Assembly (NCBI GenBank): GCA_958450365.1
Contig: CAUEEP010000877.1
Span: 172,001-236,000 of the forward strand
Reading direction: 5' to 3'
Origin: Mesorhabditis belari
Taxonomy: Eukaryota > Nematoda > Chromadorea > Rhabditida > Rhabditidae
Length of the DNA stretch: 64,000 nucleotides
In this document: positions 30,721 to 42,517 of the stretch, in pieces
Numbering within the stretch: the stretch's first letter is position 1
How the letters are laid out: every line of letters starts with the position of its first letter
Program-made: the position numbers and the translations under genes
Notes under the pieces: model-generated
What the model was told of the DNA's origin: nothing
Databases searched by the model: none
Seen by the model: only the letters and a program-made list of their open reading frames with translations

Positions 30721-31376
30721 ACTAAGAGAAATTGGCACTATAGACCACAAAAATGACGAACTGTCACACTAAAAACACTTCTAACTTGCTTCAAATCTAT
30801 ACCTTGAACAAATGATCTATATTATCTATCTAATTAACATGATCTATACCTTGAAAAAAGAGAATCTCAAGAGCTTTCTAATGCCAATTGGAATCGATTG
30901 GACAACAATCGGAATATGTATTTCTATTCTTTATTTAGTGTCTTATCATTCCCTTTGTGATCGGCTTTATTGTGCGGAGTGACCACTCGTGCTCTCTTGG
31001 CGACGTTAAATATCGTTAAATTATGGACTGTAACTCCTGCCCATTTAACCAAAAAGGCATCAAGTCTTGGCATCATCCAAAAAGGCATCAGAGTTGATAA
31101 ATTATTATTTTTTTGGTATCAAAATGATCATTGCACACGTCGACACAAAAGTTATCGGTTTTGATGGCGCAATCTGTCGGCCACGCTGAGAACGAGCCAC
31201 CGAAAGTTGGTCGCGGCGAGCGAGTTGGTTGTAAAAGTGCGGCTTTTTCGATAAAAGGCGATTTTAAAAAATCGGGTCAGACGGATTTCGATAATTTCTT
31301 CACCATTTGATTCAGCACAATTTTCTGCGTCGAATGGATATTCAAACGTGAAATTCTGACAGAGAACTTTTTTTTG
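30721..31376. other. Repeat fragments, no gene supported
   Basis: 30721-30880 resembles sequence inside transporter introns at 24.9-25.2 kb and 43.6-43.9 kb (CACTTCTAACTTGCTTCAA). The rest carries open frames under 95 codons with no recognisable domain. Confidence 0.4.
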
Positions 31377-31760
31377 CCTTATTTCGCGCGGATGTGAAGG
31401 GTGCCTTTGGATCAAGTTTTGGCTCCGCTCAAATTGAGGTAACCGTTTGATGTTTGGCCAATAGATATATCAATACAAGTTTTTTTTTAAATATAACAAT
31501 TTCAGAGCATCTTTACTTTTCTTTTCTTTTCTGGGCGGTTATTTTGCACCATAAAACTTGAGGAATAGCTAAACTGGAATGGGCTTTTTCGAAAACGACC
31601 TCTCCCTTTGTGCAGTCAATTTCCCAAAAAGTTGCATGAATTCAAAAACTTTTTATATCAAAATGTAGAGGAGATCTTCAGCTTTCGAATGATATATAAC
31701 ACTCATATACATCTGTTCGATATCTTTAGAAATTTACAAAATAGTAAAAACGCGCGCACA
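31377..31760. mobile_element. Partial inverted copy of the 7263-7921 element
   Basis: Its reverse complement matches about 7380-7740 and the inner arm (GGAGATCTTCAGCTTTCGAA, CTCAAATTGAGGTAACCGTT). The outer end is missing and the sequence runs straight into a TTR exon fragment. Confidence 0.7.
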
Positions 31761-31842
31761 ATTTACAAAAAACAAAAATTTTGTTTCCGAAAAAAAGTCA
31801 ATGGAATATTCTTTATGTGGATGAATATTGGGATTGGCCTGC

Positions 31843-32025
31843 TCATTCTTCTTGTGGTGCTTCTGGTGTTGATTCTTCTGGTGGTAGCATAGCCCCTCCA
31901 CACATCCAATTGAGCACCTCGATGGCCTCCAATTTGAGCTCTCCAGCATCATAGAGACTCTCTGGGGAATCATCCGACAATCGAATTTCAATCGACTTCC
32001 CACAGTTCAGAGTGTCTGTTTCAGT
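31843..32025 (-). pseudogene. TTR-like exon 3 fragment
   Basis: A 183-base exon 3 with an intact frame (CGKSIEIRLSDDSPESLYD to a TGA), but its splice acceptor is changed from TTTCAG to TTTCGG. Exon 3-proximal intron sequence follows to about 32200. No exons 1-2 are present. Confidence 0.75.
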
Positions 32026-33028
32026 CCGAAATTTCTTGTTTTTCTTATTTTAGTAAAAAGAGAGCAAGAAAGATTGTCGCCTGTTGATATCAGTCCCTAA
32101 AAAAACCTGCCCACTTATTGAAAATTACTTTTTTTGTTAGGTTTAAAGCGGTTCTTTCGGGAATTGCTTTTTGAATTGATAAAAACTTCGACCGGATCAT
32201 GGCAATCATGGGAAATGGAAAGAAGAAAGTTGGAAAGAAGAGCCAAACGATCGGCCGGGGTTTTCAAGAATTCGTCTCCATAAAGAGATGGAAGATAATT
32301 CTGAATTTTACGGGTATTTGCATTTCAGGTAATTTGGTTAATAAGCATCAAAGAATTTGTAAAAATTTAGTAAGAACTATTATAGCTCTGAGCCAACACG
32401 AGAAACAGAAGTAAAGATAGAAACTGTTTAAATGATCAGAAATCTTTCAACAATCTTGGTGCTTGCATTTAATTTTGAATAGAAAAAAAGTTATGGATAA
32501 ACGCTTCGAATTCGGTTTTATTTAACGATTTATCAAAATCTAATTACGGATTTAGCTCTAACCAATGAGGTAGGCCATTTTTTATTATTACAATATACTG
32601 TAGAGACCAAAAATTGGTCTGTACTGCGATATCCCATCAGGCATCAATACGCATCCTTAAAAAGTTGAGCTGACTTAAAAATAAAATAATTATTTATAAT
32701 AAACCAATTTTTAAAAAATTAAGCAGAAATAAAAACGAAAAGATAAAGAAAAAGCAATGGAAACTTTTGAAGTTACAAAACTCACCTTGGCAACAATAAG
32801 TGATGTAACCAGGATCATGATAGGTGATCGTATCCTAAAATTAGGGTATTATAAACAGTAAGGTTTAAAAAGTGTTCATTTCAGGCTGAAAACTATTTCT
32901 TAAAGTTTACAGCTGTCTCCTGACTCTCAAAAAACACCTGTTTCCATTTTTATTTTCAATTCGCCCACCCTACTTTTTGGGTTCACAAACGGTCACATTT
33001 GGCTGACTTTTCCCACTATCAGACTCAA
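32026..33028. other. Upstream region of chemoreceptor copy 1
   Basis: No gene is seen. 32420-33028 shares blocks with 56740-56997 (TTCAACAATCTTGGTGCTT and TTCAGCAATCTTGGTGCTT), but copy 1 has about 350 more bases. Confidence 0.45.
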
Positions 33029-35642
33029 ATGTCAGAATATTCAACTCTCGAGACTCTTTATTTAGTTCCACTTTCAATCGATGGCCTTATTTGCTCACTC
33101 ACTATTGGTATATTTAGTTGTGTGAAAGCTCCAGAACAGATTAAAACGTTCAGAATCCTTCAAATTGCGATCATTGTAAGTAAATAATAATTTTCTGTTG
33201 ATACCAAGCTAAATGATCGTTTGGATCGTTGCTTATTATAAGAGAGAGAAAGAGAGTATATCTGTGTGTCTGTCTGTTAGGCAATTTTAGAAAAAACGGC
33301 TAAACCGATTTTGTTGAAAATTTGGCTATATGTGTAAAATTTTACCTAATTTTATCTGGCTCTGGAGAAAGGGTTGTTGGTTTCAATTCGGTGAACAGCT
33401 TAAATATTTTATTGGGCATTGACAATAACACCTTACCAAGCTTCCAATGTGAAGCTAGCTCATTTAAATCTATCTTGGTGATTTGTATCCAGGATTTCGG
33501 ATCTAAATCAAACACCTCTGTTATCTAATAGATACAGGCCATACATGATGTTTTGAAGAACGAAGAAAATGTCTTTTCGATAAGAACGGCATTTTCTAAA
33601 CATAAAAGAAGGAAGCCAAATCAGGGGGGCCAATTTGTGCGACTTGAGCGGCTGCTGTGATTGCAAGGTTGGCCAACCAAGTTTCGGTACCTTCTACAAA
33701 CTTCTGTGTCGACCATCAAATCCTTTTATCATTTTGACATCAACATCGAGTCTGCCGCAGCAGGCGATGTTCATCAACAAAATGTTGCCGAAGATGCCAG
33801 AAAATCAATCGGCCGATTTGTTTCTACTATTTTTGGTATAAAAAGCATCAAATAAAAACAAAATAATAGTTATCGGGGATAAAAATTTCTTCCTTGGAAT
33901 CAGCTGGATTGTTACCCTCTTTAACATCTCATTTTAGCTATGTTCCCTATCAATGACGATTACTTTGTCCTTCACTCGCCCCGTCCTTATCCCATCCTTC
34001 ACCATCATTTCAGCAAGTTCAATAAATTTCAGTCAAACGGAGCTTCTCATATTTGTTGTAAGATGAGATGGTTATTGTTTCTTGTTAACTGCAAATTCTA
34101 GCACATTTATGCATTTCTCTCTTTCTTTCATATTCTTTTACATTCGTATAACTTTTTTCTTCGATGTCTCGCGATATCGTCTCCAAAATGGAAAATTCGA
34201 GTTCGACGAATATTTTCTGTATGAAAAGAAATCAAATTTGAAAAATGTTAATTTTTTAGTTTCTTTACACGAGCATATTTCTTTTGGTGATCATAATCGT
34301 CTTTTACATTGATTATTTGGTGATTCCTTATCAAATACACGAAAATAATAGGGTAACTCTATTTACATTAAAAATTTTAGAGAAAAATACAATTAAACAA
34401 TTCTTAGACCGAATCTTCAATTGATTGCTCTGTTCTTATAAACGATTCAAATCTTCCCCTGACCCTTGCATTATTCGGACTTTTACTGATCTTTGCGATG
34501 AGGTTGATCCTTTAAATAAATTAAAGTCCATGTCGAGCTCATACTTTAAACTAAAAGTACGTTCGACTTATTTGTTAAGTGATACCGGAGTAACTTAAAA
34601 CGTCTCAAAGTTAAGCTTTTAGTTGGGCCATTGTTGTTCTAACTCTTTTACACAAACTTCCTCATCCACTGGGTATTAAAATACAAACGATGCATCAACA
34701 ATTATTACGAGTTTCGATAGTTCAGGTACATTCTCGGATATTTATTAGGTACTCCGGAGAATAACTGCATTTTTCTTAATGATTTCCAATTGCAAAAATC
34801 TTTATTTTAAAAAAATCAAATTAATCAAAATAACAACCGTTAGAATCAATACACTTTTACCAACGAGTAGCCAGTCTTTCGATCCCTGCAGCAATGTCGG
34901 GCTGTCTAGAGGCGATGAAGTTGATAGAATTTGTCTTCGATAGAATTTTTCACCTTTGTTTCGTTCTTGAAAACTTTATCTCGACCTCTAGGTTTCAAAA
35001 AGGAGATCGCCCGACCGATTTTGTATTCACAGATCTATTCGATGATCCTACTAGGGAATTTTGTCAAGTCAAGATCGAGTTTTCACATGCCCTTTGGCTC
35101 ATCTGATAAACTTTTCATCAAGGGTTCCGGTGAAACTAAAAGCAGATTCAGAATCCCCGATGAAAACTCTATGAGATGGGCCAAGGCTCATGTGAAAACT
35201 CGATCTTGACTTGACAAAATTTCCTATTCAAGACCTCACTTAAACCAATTGTCAAGAAAGTATCATAAAAATATCTAGATGATTTTTTTGGTGACAATAT
35301 CTTTTCTACCTTGGATTATAATAGTTTTATCAACACTTGTTCAAGATAAGCAAACAAGTAAGTATTTAAAACTCCTATTTACACGGTTTCCATTTCAGAA
35401 AAATTCTTATCCAATGCACTAATAATAACCACTTTGCATTCTTCCGGCAATTGTCTCATCGTCCTTTTTGTGACAAAATACTATCGGGATCTCTTCATTC
35501 AACTCTATCAGGTAAGTGAAAAGACAAAGGAAGCGACATTGACAACAATATGATTAGATTATTTCGCTTTCAGCGTCTCAAAAAACGATTCATATCACGA
35601 ATTGGAGATTCCACTGCGTTTCGCACAACAACGAAAGCCTGA
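33029..35642 (+). CDS. Serpentine (7TM) chemoreceptor, SRH/SRI/STR-like, copy 1
   Basis: Exons 33029-33175, 33938-34057, 34102-34218, 34260-34352, 34408-34502, 34623-34725, 35279-35357, 35399-35511 and 35574-35642 join in phase: 936 bases, 311 aa. Seven hydrophobic segments are visible. Family-like motifs are the FLRCLAISSPKWK loop, the third-loop helix GIKIQTMHQQLLRVSIVQ, and TM7 with LHSSGNCLIVLFVTKYYRD, as in C. elegans SRH/SRI/STR receptors. It is expected in chemosensory neuron cilia. The start was chosen at MSEYSTLETL because this Met is shared with copy 2; an ATG-like start 30 bases upstream is not. Compared with copy 2 it has a 2-base deletion near the end, giving a shorter tail (RTTTKA). 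Intron 6 contains a mariner relic shared with copy 2. Confidence 0.85.
34740..35240 (-). mobile_element. Decayed mariner relic in chemoreceptor intron 6
   Basis: The minus strand near 34825-34915 reads like a mariner C-terminus (AAGIERLATRW, stop, KCIDSNGCYFD). Inverted segments AAGATCGAGTTTTCACATG and CATGTGAAAACTCGATCTT lie at about 35067 and 35192. The same relic at 59.4-60.0 kb in copy 2 shows it predates the duplication. Confidence 0.65.
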
Positions 35643-35977
35643 TTTCATTCGACCTGATGAAAAATGAAAATATCAAATTTTTTGTGCTTTATCTGATAGA
35701 TAACAGTTCGATGTTTATAAAATCTTAATTTAAACTTAATGTTCAAGCGCATTATTTTTCAGGATCCTTAAAAGATATATCCTTTGGTGATCAAGCTTTT
35801 CATTGGTTGAGAAAGTGGCTCGAAAAGCCGAGTATGGATTCATATGAGCCGTGAATCAACCCAGGGATTTCAACTCACGGATTATAGTTGATCAAGAGCT
35901 TTCTCTGGTAATCTGTTGCGGTGAAGCCACAATGAGAAAGAAGATCAATAGAAACATCTCTTCAAATGAATGTTCTT

Positions 35978-36420
35978 TCATTTTTCTCTTATCTTTTGAT
36001 TTGGTGCTTCAACAATAAGTCGATTACCAGATAAAGCTCTTGACCAAGCATAATCTGTGAGAAAAATAATATTCGTTGCATTCTTCTCTTGGAATCCAAT
36101 TTGATTATATTCAATTGCAAATTTGTGAAGAGCTGGAGCGCTCGAGTGCTCTTTATAGTCGACTTTGGTACATCTAAAGTTTAGCACCTAAAAGACCACG
36201 CATCTCACAAGATTTTCCGAGAAAGCTTTCTATCTTAAAACAGAAATAGAAAACCCGATCTAGTTGCGGTTTGTAGAGGTCTGATGTGACTGTTTGACCG
36301 GGTTGTACAAGCTCGAAATACACAAGGCCCTTGTTATTCCATCATACTGAGAGCATGGCCTGAATTGATTAGTTCTCTTTACAGATTGTATCGAATTTCA
36401 CAACATTTTTTTTTGAAAAA
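35978..36420 (-). mobile_element. Mariner transposase fragment
   Basis: The minus strand around 36250-36360 reads like the middle of a mariner transposase (NNKGLVYFELVQPGQTVTSD). Adjacent sequence holds a 69-codon open frame that is 97% the same in the duplicate at 60790-60999; I cannot tell whether that frame is transposase-derived. Confidence 0.6.
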
Positions 36421-37148
36421 GAATCAATTATTATCAATCAGCCTTCAATTTATCAACTTATTTTTACTTCTCTTATGAAATCACAAATAATATTATGCAT
36501 TCTACCATAGCAACCAAAATCTATTCACTCTTTCACATCGAAACTTTTATTCAACTAGCAATAAACAGGTAAGTTTCACGTGTCTCCGACATGTTTTTTA
36601 TCTTTTAGCAAAGAGTAAGGCTGAAGCTAACATTTTATTTTGAAACCAAACAAGCCTTTCCGTTTGGCAGTTTTGTTTTGGCAAACAGTTTGGCAAACAA
36701 GCCTTTCCGTTCCTTTTCCGTACATCCGTTGAAAAATAAAAAATTTACCACTTAACCTATGATTTGCTCTAAATAAAATAGTCTGAAAAAACAGAGATTA
36801 TTCCAAGAATCCTAATGCGACGAAATTTTCATAAATTTGGTCAGATTAGAGAGATAATTACGTCATGGTAAGAACAACAGTAGACGATGCTCAATGTTCT
36901 TAAGAATTTTTGAGATCAGTTTAGTTAAAGCAATGAAACAGAAACCCAATTGCAACCCATAGCAAGCTAGATGCGTGATTACTTCTCTTTGTTAGTTTAA
37001 TTTCTTCTTAATTGAGCAAAGATTGGAATAAAAATGATTTACAACTGAATACGGATATATTCGCAAGACTCGAGTCCAGCTGATAACAGGATCCCGGGAG
37101 GAAAAAGTAGAAATAAACCGACCATTTATCAGAAACTACCCCTGGAAA

Positions 37149-37555
37149 ATGCTAGTTTCACTTATTTTACCGTTTTTTGTCTATGCTGCCCTTGCTTCAA
37201 CAAATGGCTCGATTTGTCCATTCTCATATACATATCAATCGGATTTTCAACTTTGTATGAGCAGAGAACGATGGTTTAGTGGGTTTCATTCATGAATTCA
37301 AATCATAACTGACCCAGCAGATCCCCAAGCTGAAATTTTGAAATTGACCGTCCTTTTGTCATTAGTATTCTTTTGATAAGTTATCGAAAAATCATTTAGG
37401 TTCTTCCGTGAACCTATTCCAAATAGAGAAAGAGCATCAAAGCATTATTCCAGCCACCTGGGACTATGCTGTGAAAGATTGTGCGACTGACGGGGCCACT
37501 CTTCTCTCGATTCACAATGCCTTTGAAAATTCGCTCATCGTCCGAATGATATCGG
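37149..37555 (+). pseudogene. C-type lectin-like gene fragment (5' exons)
   Basis: Exon 1 (37149-37278) gives a signal peptide (MLVSLILPFFVYAALA) and the lectin start ICPFSYTYQSDFQLC. Exon 2 (37454-37555) joins in phase as TWDYAVKDCATDGATLLS followed by IHNAFENSLIV. This is the N-terminal half of a C-type lectin fold (paired Cys, W-A-C, G-A-L, E-N). The C-terminal half with the sugar-binding WND region is not found downstream. It may be a broken gene, or exons may have diverged beyond recognition. It lies downstream of chemoreceptor copy 1 in the same direction. Confidence 0.65.
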
Positions 37556-38444
37556 GTATCTTTCGGAATATTTTATAACTGTTGTGGAGTAACAAAGTGA
37601 CCGCAAATTATGGTGACACCTTTTTTTGGAAAAGTTGCTGACAAACGCCTGACTTATTACCAAAGTTCAAAGTGTTATATAGAAAAATAAAGCCCTTCAT
37701 CTTGGTATCATTTATCTACAAAGAACTTCCCAATCGGAATTATACAACTCATTTTACAAGCTCTTGAATAAGCTTAAGTCGGCTTCTCTCCGGCGATCTA
37801 CCATTTTTAACACTTCTTGGCACACAATATTTTCATCTAGAAACAGATTACTTCAATTAAACCTGTGGTTTTTTGCTTTAAAAGTCCATTGAATAAAAAG
37901 ATAACGCTAGAGGAGCTTCTACAGCAAGATCTTCTTGTCAAATATTCGAAAAAGCTCAATTTTCCCTTTTTTTCGGAGTTTCCAGGGGAACCCAGAAACT
38001 AATCCCAATTTTGGCTATGAAAGTTTGACAAAAGTATTTGCTGTCATTCTTATTGCTATTAAATGATATTAATGCTCAAAAATAAATATTGAAATGTTTC
38101 CTTTACCTCCTATCGTTTTTAAATCTATTTTACTTTTTTGGCTCAATCAAGTGCTCGCATTTCTTCAATTTTTTTCTCTTTTCCAATCTCCGTTCAATAC
38201 GCTTTTCTTCAAACTTCAATATTTAATTGATATCTTATCTAATCAAAGATTGCACTCAAATTTGAAACAGTTGAGCCGTTTTCCTCTCATCATTCAACAA
38301 CAATTGAAATGTTTTTTCAAAAAGTTCAAAGATTCACAAGATTGGAGAATTGGCGGCAAGAATTGAAAAGCATTGAGAAATCTGAAAAAAGGTTATTCAA
38401 CAATGGATTGTTCTTTATGTGGATGAATATTGGAATTGGCCTGC
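37556..38444. other. No gene seen
   Basis: AT-rich sequence. 38100-38440 matches the sequence downstream of TTR in the other copies (21.8-22.1 and 46.6-46.9 kb). Confidence 0.4.
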
Positions 38445-39047
38445 TCATTCTTCTTGTGGTGCTTCTGTTGATTCTTCTGGTGGTAGCATAGCCCCTCCAC
38501 ACATCCAATCGAGCACCTCGATGGCCTCCAATTTGAGCTCTCCAGCATCATAGAGACTCCCTTGGGAATCATCCGGCCAGGTCATGGCAATGATGAGAAA
38601 TAGTGATGTTGAAGTGTGGCTTGGCCCATTTCGAGCAAGAGCCGGCGATTTCGAAATGGCCATCAGCTCCGCTGGCCAGATTCTCTTCCTTAGTGTCGGC
38701 CCACTCGTAATCGTCGGGAGTTGCTCTGAAAATTGAGAGCCGGTAAACGACTCTGTTTTGAATGAAATAAGACTATAAGGTGGATCTTTCTGAGTCGCTA
38801 GAATGTTTTTTATATGCAGAAAGTTCCACAGTCAGACAAGAAGTGAACATTTTTCTGAGTTCTTGCCGATACAATACTTGATATTTCATTTTTCTCTATC
38901 TTGAACTCACTCAAAGACTCGAAGTCCGATTCCGGCTCCAGAATAGGATTTTCCATAGCATGTCACAAATCTCTTGGCATGAGCATTGTGCGCTTTCCCA
39001 AAGCAGAAAACAATAGAAAGAGCGAGGAGTAAAAATATGAATTTCAT
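38445..39047 (-). pseudogene. TTR-like copy with exons 2 and 3 fused by deletion
   Basis: Exon 1 (38911-39047) and exon 2 (from 38725 down) are open and have no frameshift in exon 2. At CATGACCTG the sequence jumps directly into the middle of exon 3 (GCCGGATGATTCCC), losing the intron and the first 44 or so bases of exon 3, so a TGA follows immediately. It is one of the two arms of the 38.4-42.1 kb palindrome. Confidence 0.8.
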
Positions 39048-39374
39048 TTCTGACTGAAAACTAAATCTCAGTTATTTTATACTTACGTACGATTGAATGA
39101 AAGAGAAAACAGCAAAAAAATAAGCAAAAATTTCAAGGTCGTAAAGTACTGGTTCCTGTTTTCAAAAATTAAAAAATACGAAAATGCAACTGGCGAAAAG
39201 TTACAAACAATTGTCAACGCTAATATAGGTAGCTTATAAGAGATCATTGATGGCAAATTTGTAGTTGTGCAGCAGATTCGTCTCAAAATATTTATTTTTA
39301 AAAACAACAAACCAGAGAAGAAGATGGTTGACCAAAGAAGAAAAAGAAAAAAGAACGCACTGCGAATTGGGAGC

Positions 39375-39745
39375 TTAGATTAATACCAGAGTTGAAATGA
39401 AAAAGGCACACAGCCACGAGACACTGCTGACTGATTTTTGATAGTGATAATGTCGATAGTAGTGGGTGTTGCCCGAGGAGAGATCCACGTTCACTTCCAC
39501 CTGCCCTCCACCTTCACTCGATTTGAGCAACGTCTCGAGGAATTCGATCTTCTTCTCTAACTCCTAAGATCATATGAGTTGCTGAAATTGTACTGTTTAA
39601 ACCTTCACGAGCTTTCCATCATTTCTTTGTTGTCCACAATCCATGAATCTACAAATAGGTCAAGGTAGGTACCAGTTCAGGCTCTTACTTTTTGGTCTTC
39701 TCCCGAAAGTCCTCTTTCTCCTTGCTTCCGGTTTTTGCATCGATT
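39375..39745 (-). pseudogene. Gene A exons 3-5, partial copy
   Basis: It carries the stalk exons and an uninterrupted C-terminal hydrophobic tail (CGA, not TGA). Exons 1-2 are not attached; a damaged exon 1 piece lies at 40571-40625 beyond the tRNA-like unit. Confidence 0.75.
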
Positions 39746-40028
39746 CTGAAAGAAGAGTTTTCAGAAAGAGTGCTTGCATATAAAGGGGTCTTCGTTGAAA
39801 GCCGAAACCAAACTAAGGTCTGATCATTTTGGCTGATCATTACAAGGAAAAGTCAACTAGACGTGCTAGCCAAATCATATGAGCCAGCGACCATTCGATG
39901 CAGAATTTCACGTTGATCATGATGCTGCTTTTCTTTTTTACCATAGAGCACTCTGTCAGTTATACGCGTTTAAGGTTTTGTAAGGAGTATCAAAAATCAA
40001 ACCGCGACATGATAACCTTGTCTATTAC

Positions 40029-40345
40029 ATTACAACAGCAGTTGCAGGGATAGCCCAGTGGTAGTGGGCTGGGAGGCAAGGCGAGGACTTTCTGGTTCGA
40101 ATCCGGTAGCTGATTTGATCGGAAGTGTCTGGGCTCCTTATCCATATTAGTGGTGTGCCAGATGTTATGCTATTGTGTGCGACGATAGAGAACACATAAG
40201 GCATTAAAACCGAAAAAAAAGAAAAAAGACAACCGGCTACTGGGCTCGAACGGGACAGCCACCGTCTTGCGTCCCAACTCACTATCACTCGGCAACCGCT
40301 TCAACTGTCAAGGCCGCGGAAGACAAGGTTGCAATGTCGCGGTTT
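40029..40345. repeat. Two convergent tRNA-like units in one repeat
   Basis: Plus strand: GGGATAGCCCAGTGGTAGTG (A box) and GGTTCGAATCCGGTAGC (B box). Minus strand: GGTTGCCGAGTGATAGTGAG and CCCGTTCGAGCCCAGTAGC. The two face each other across about 110 bases and are bounded by inverted ACAACCTTGTC / GACAAGGTTGC. A second copy lies at 48724-49045. Confidence 0.65.
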
Positions 40346-40570
40346 GATTTTTGAAACTCCTTACAAAACTTTAAACGCGTATAACGTTTGACAGAATGCT
40401 CTATAGCAAAAAAGAAAAGCGAGAATTTCACGTTGGTCATGATCCCATGACCAACGTGAAATTCTGCGTCGAATGGTCGATGGCTCATGTGATTTGGCCA
40501 GCACGTCTAGTTTACCTTTCCTGGTGTATTAGCGTCCGACTTGCAATCAAAAAGAATCAAAAAAGGCCAT

Positions 40571-40625
40571 TTTGACGATACAATTTCTCCGCATCGATTT
40601 CTGACTTCTCAACTTGACGGTACAT
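40571..40625 (-). pseudogene. Gene A exon 1 remnant
   Basis: MYRQVEKSEIDAEKLYRQ-like coding is kept, then the exon breaks off before the membrane segment at AAAATGGCC. About 480 bases of the shared upstream region follow to about 41100. Confidence 0.65.
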
Positions 40626-41287
40626 CGACTTTTGTGTCCTTTACTAGAACATTCAACTTTATTTGCAGTTAGACATATGTAATAAAACAAAAAGTCCTGA
40701 AAAACTTAAAGCAACAAGAAATTCGGAACTCACCTTGAGAATATTGAAATTGTTGAGTTGAATTTAGCTAAGAGAACGCGATGATATTATTCACGTTTGT
40801 TCATCTTGGCTTTTTGAGTCAGAAATTCATTTCATAAAATAAAAAAGCCATGCTGATACGGATAAATATGCCCCAAAAGCCTGTGTGTCAAAAAAATTCT
40901 GATAAGAGAAGTTGTTTTCAAAAGCCAAAATTGTGTTGCAAGAGAATCGTGTTGTTTTCTAGTTGCAAGAATAGTTTTTGAATTTAAAGCGCTTTTTTAA
41001 ATTTCCTTGTTACCTTTTTATCCTTATCTTCAAACTAGAACGGAGCAAACATTTGCGCAAAATGTCTTTTTTTGTGTTCCCTCTTTCAGCCAATGTTGAA
41101 TGCTCATATTTGAAGGGAAGCTTGTTCTTTGGATTAAATGGCTCATGTGATGGTTGACCAAAGGTCGATGGCTCGTGTGATTTGGCCAGTACATCTAGTT
41201 GACCTTCCCTTGTAAGCCAAAACGATCAGACCTTAGTTTGGTTTCGGCTTTCAAAGAAGGCCCCTTTGTATGCAAGCACTCTTTCAG

Positions 41288-41667
41288 AATCGATGCCAAA
41301 ACCGAAAGCAACGAGAAAGAGGAGTTTCGGGAGAAGGCCAAAAAGTAAGAGCCTGAACTGGTATCAACATTGTCCTATTAGTAGATTCGTGGATCGTGGA
41401 CAACAAAGAAATCAGCTTTCTGATGGAAAGCTCGTGAAGGTTTAAACAGTACAATTTCAGCAACTCATAAGATCTTAGGAGTTAGAGAAGAAGATCGAAT
41501 TCCTCGAGACGTTGCTCAAATCGAGTGAAGGTGGAGGGCAGGTGGAAGTGAACGTGGATCTTTCCTCGGGCAACACCCACTACTATCGACATTATCACTA
41601 TCAAAAATCAGTCAGCAGTGTCTCGTGGCTGTGTGCCTTTTTCATTTCAACTCTGGTATTAATCTAA
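41288..41667 (+). pseudogene. Gene A exons 3-5, plus-strand partial copy
   Basis: It matches exons 3-5 with the tail intact (CGACATTATCACTATC, ending ATC TAA). It is the mirror partner of 39375-39745. Confidence 0.75.
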
Positions 41668-41994
41668 GCTCCCAATTCGCAGTGCGTTCTTTTTTCTTTT
41701 TCTTCTTTGGTCAACCATCTTCTTCTCTTGTTTTTTGTTTTTAAAAATAAATATTTTGAGACGAATCTGCTGCACAACTACAAATTTGCCATCAATGATC
41801 TCTTATAAGCTACCTATATTAGCGTTGACAATTGTTTGTAACTTTTCGCCAGTTGCATTTTCGTATTTTTTAATTTTTGAAAACAGGAACCAGTACTTTA
41901 CGACCTTGAAATTTTTGCTTATTTTTTTGCTGTTTCCTCTTTCATTCAATCGTACGAAAGTATAAAATAACTGATATTTAGTTTTCAGTCAGAA

Positions 41995-42131
41995 ATGAAA
42001 TTCATATTTTTACTCCTCGTTCTTTCTATTGTTTTCTGCTTTGGGAAAGCGCACAATGCTCATGCCAAGAGATTTGTGACATGCTATGGAAAATCCTATT
42101 CTGGAGCCGGAATCGGACTTCGAGTCTTTGA
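41995..42131 (+). pseudogene. TTR-like exon 1 only
   Basis: Signal peptide and KRFVTCYGKSYSGAGIGLR are read with an intact donor. Downstream sequence switches within 50 bases to other repeats, so exons 2-3 are absent. Confidence 0.8.
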
Positions 42132-42517
42132 GTGAGTTCAAGATAGAAAAAAAATGAAATATCAAGTCAAGTCATCCAATCTTGTGAATCTTTGAAATTT
42201 TTGAAAAAACATTTCAGTTGTTGAATGATCAGAGGAAAACGGTTCAACTGTTTTAACAAAAATTTAAGTGCAACCTTTGATTAGATAAGATATATCAAGT
42301 TCGCGATATATCATAACTTTGTAAAGATATCACATTTTGAGTTAATTTTGGTATCATTCGACGCGCAATTTTATTCTGCGAATGATAGTCAAAATAGTCA
42401 AAATCGAGGGGTTGATGCTGAGAAAAACATGAAAAACCTTAAATTGCTAATGGCAAAAAAGGATCGACAGATATTTTCATTACAAGTCTACTTTATTATA
42501 ATTTTCTTAAGTTTCAG

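Noticed and set aside
35978..36187. 69-codon minus-strand frame conserved in both chemoreceptor blocks
   Set aside because: The conservation is explained by recent duplication, and it adjoins mariner fragments; I do not call it a gene.
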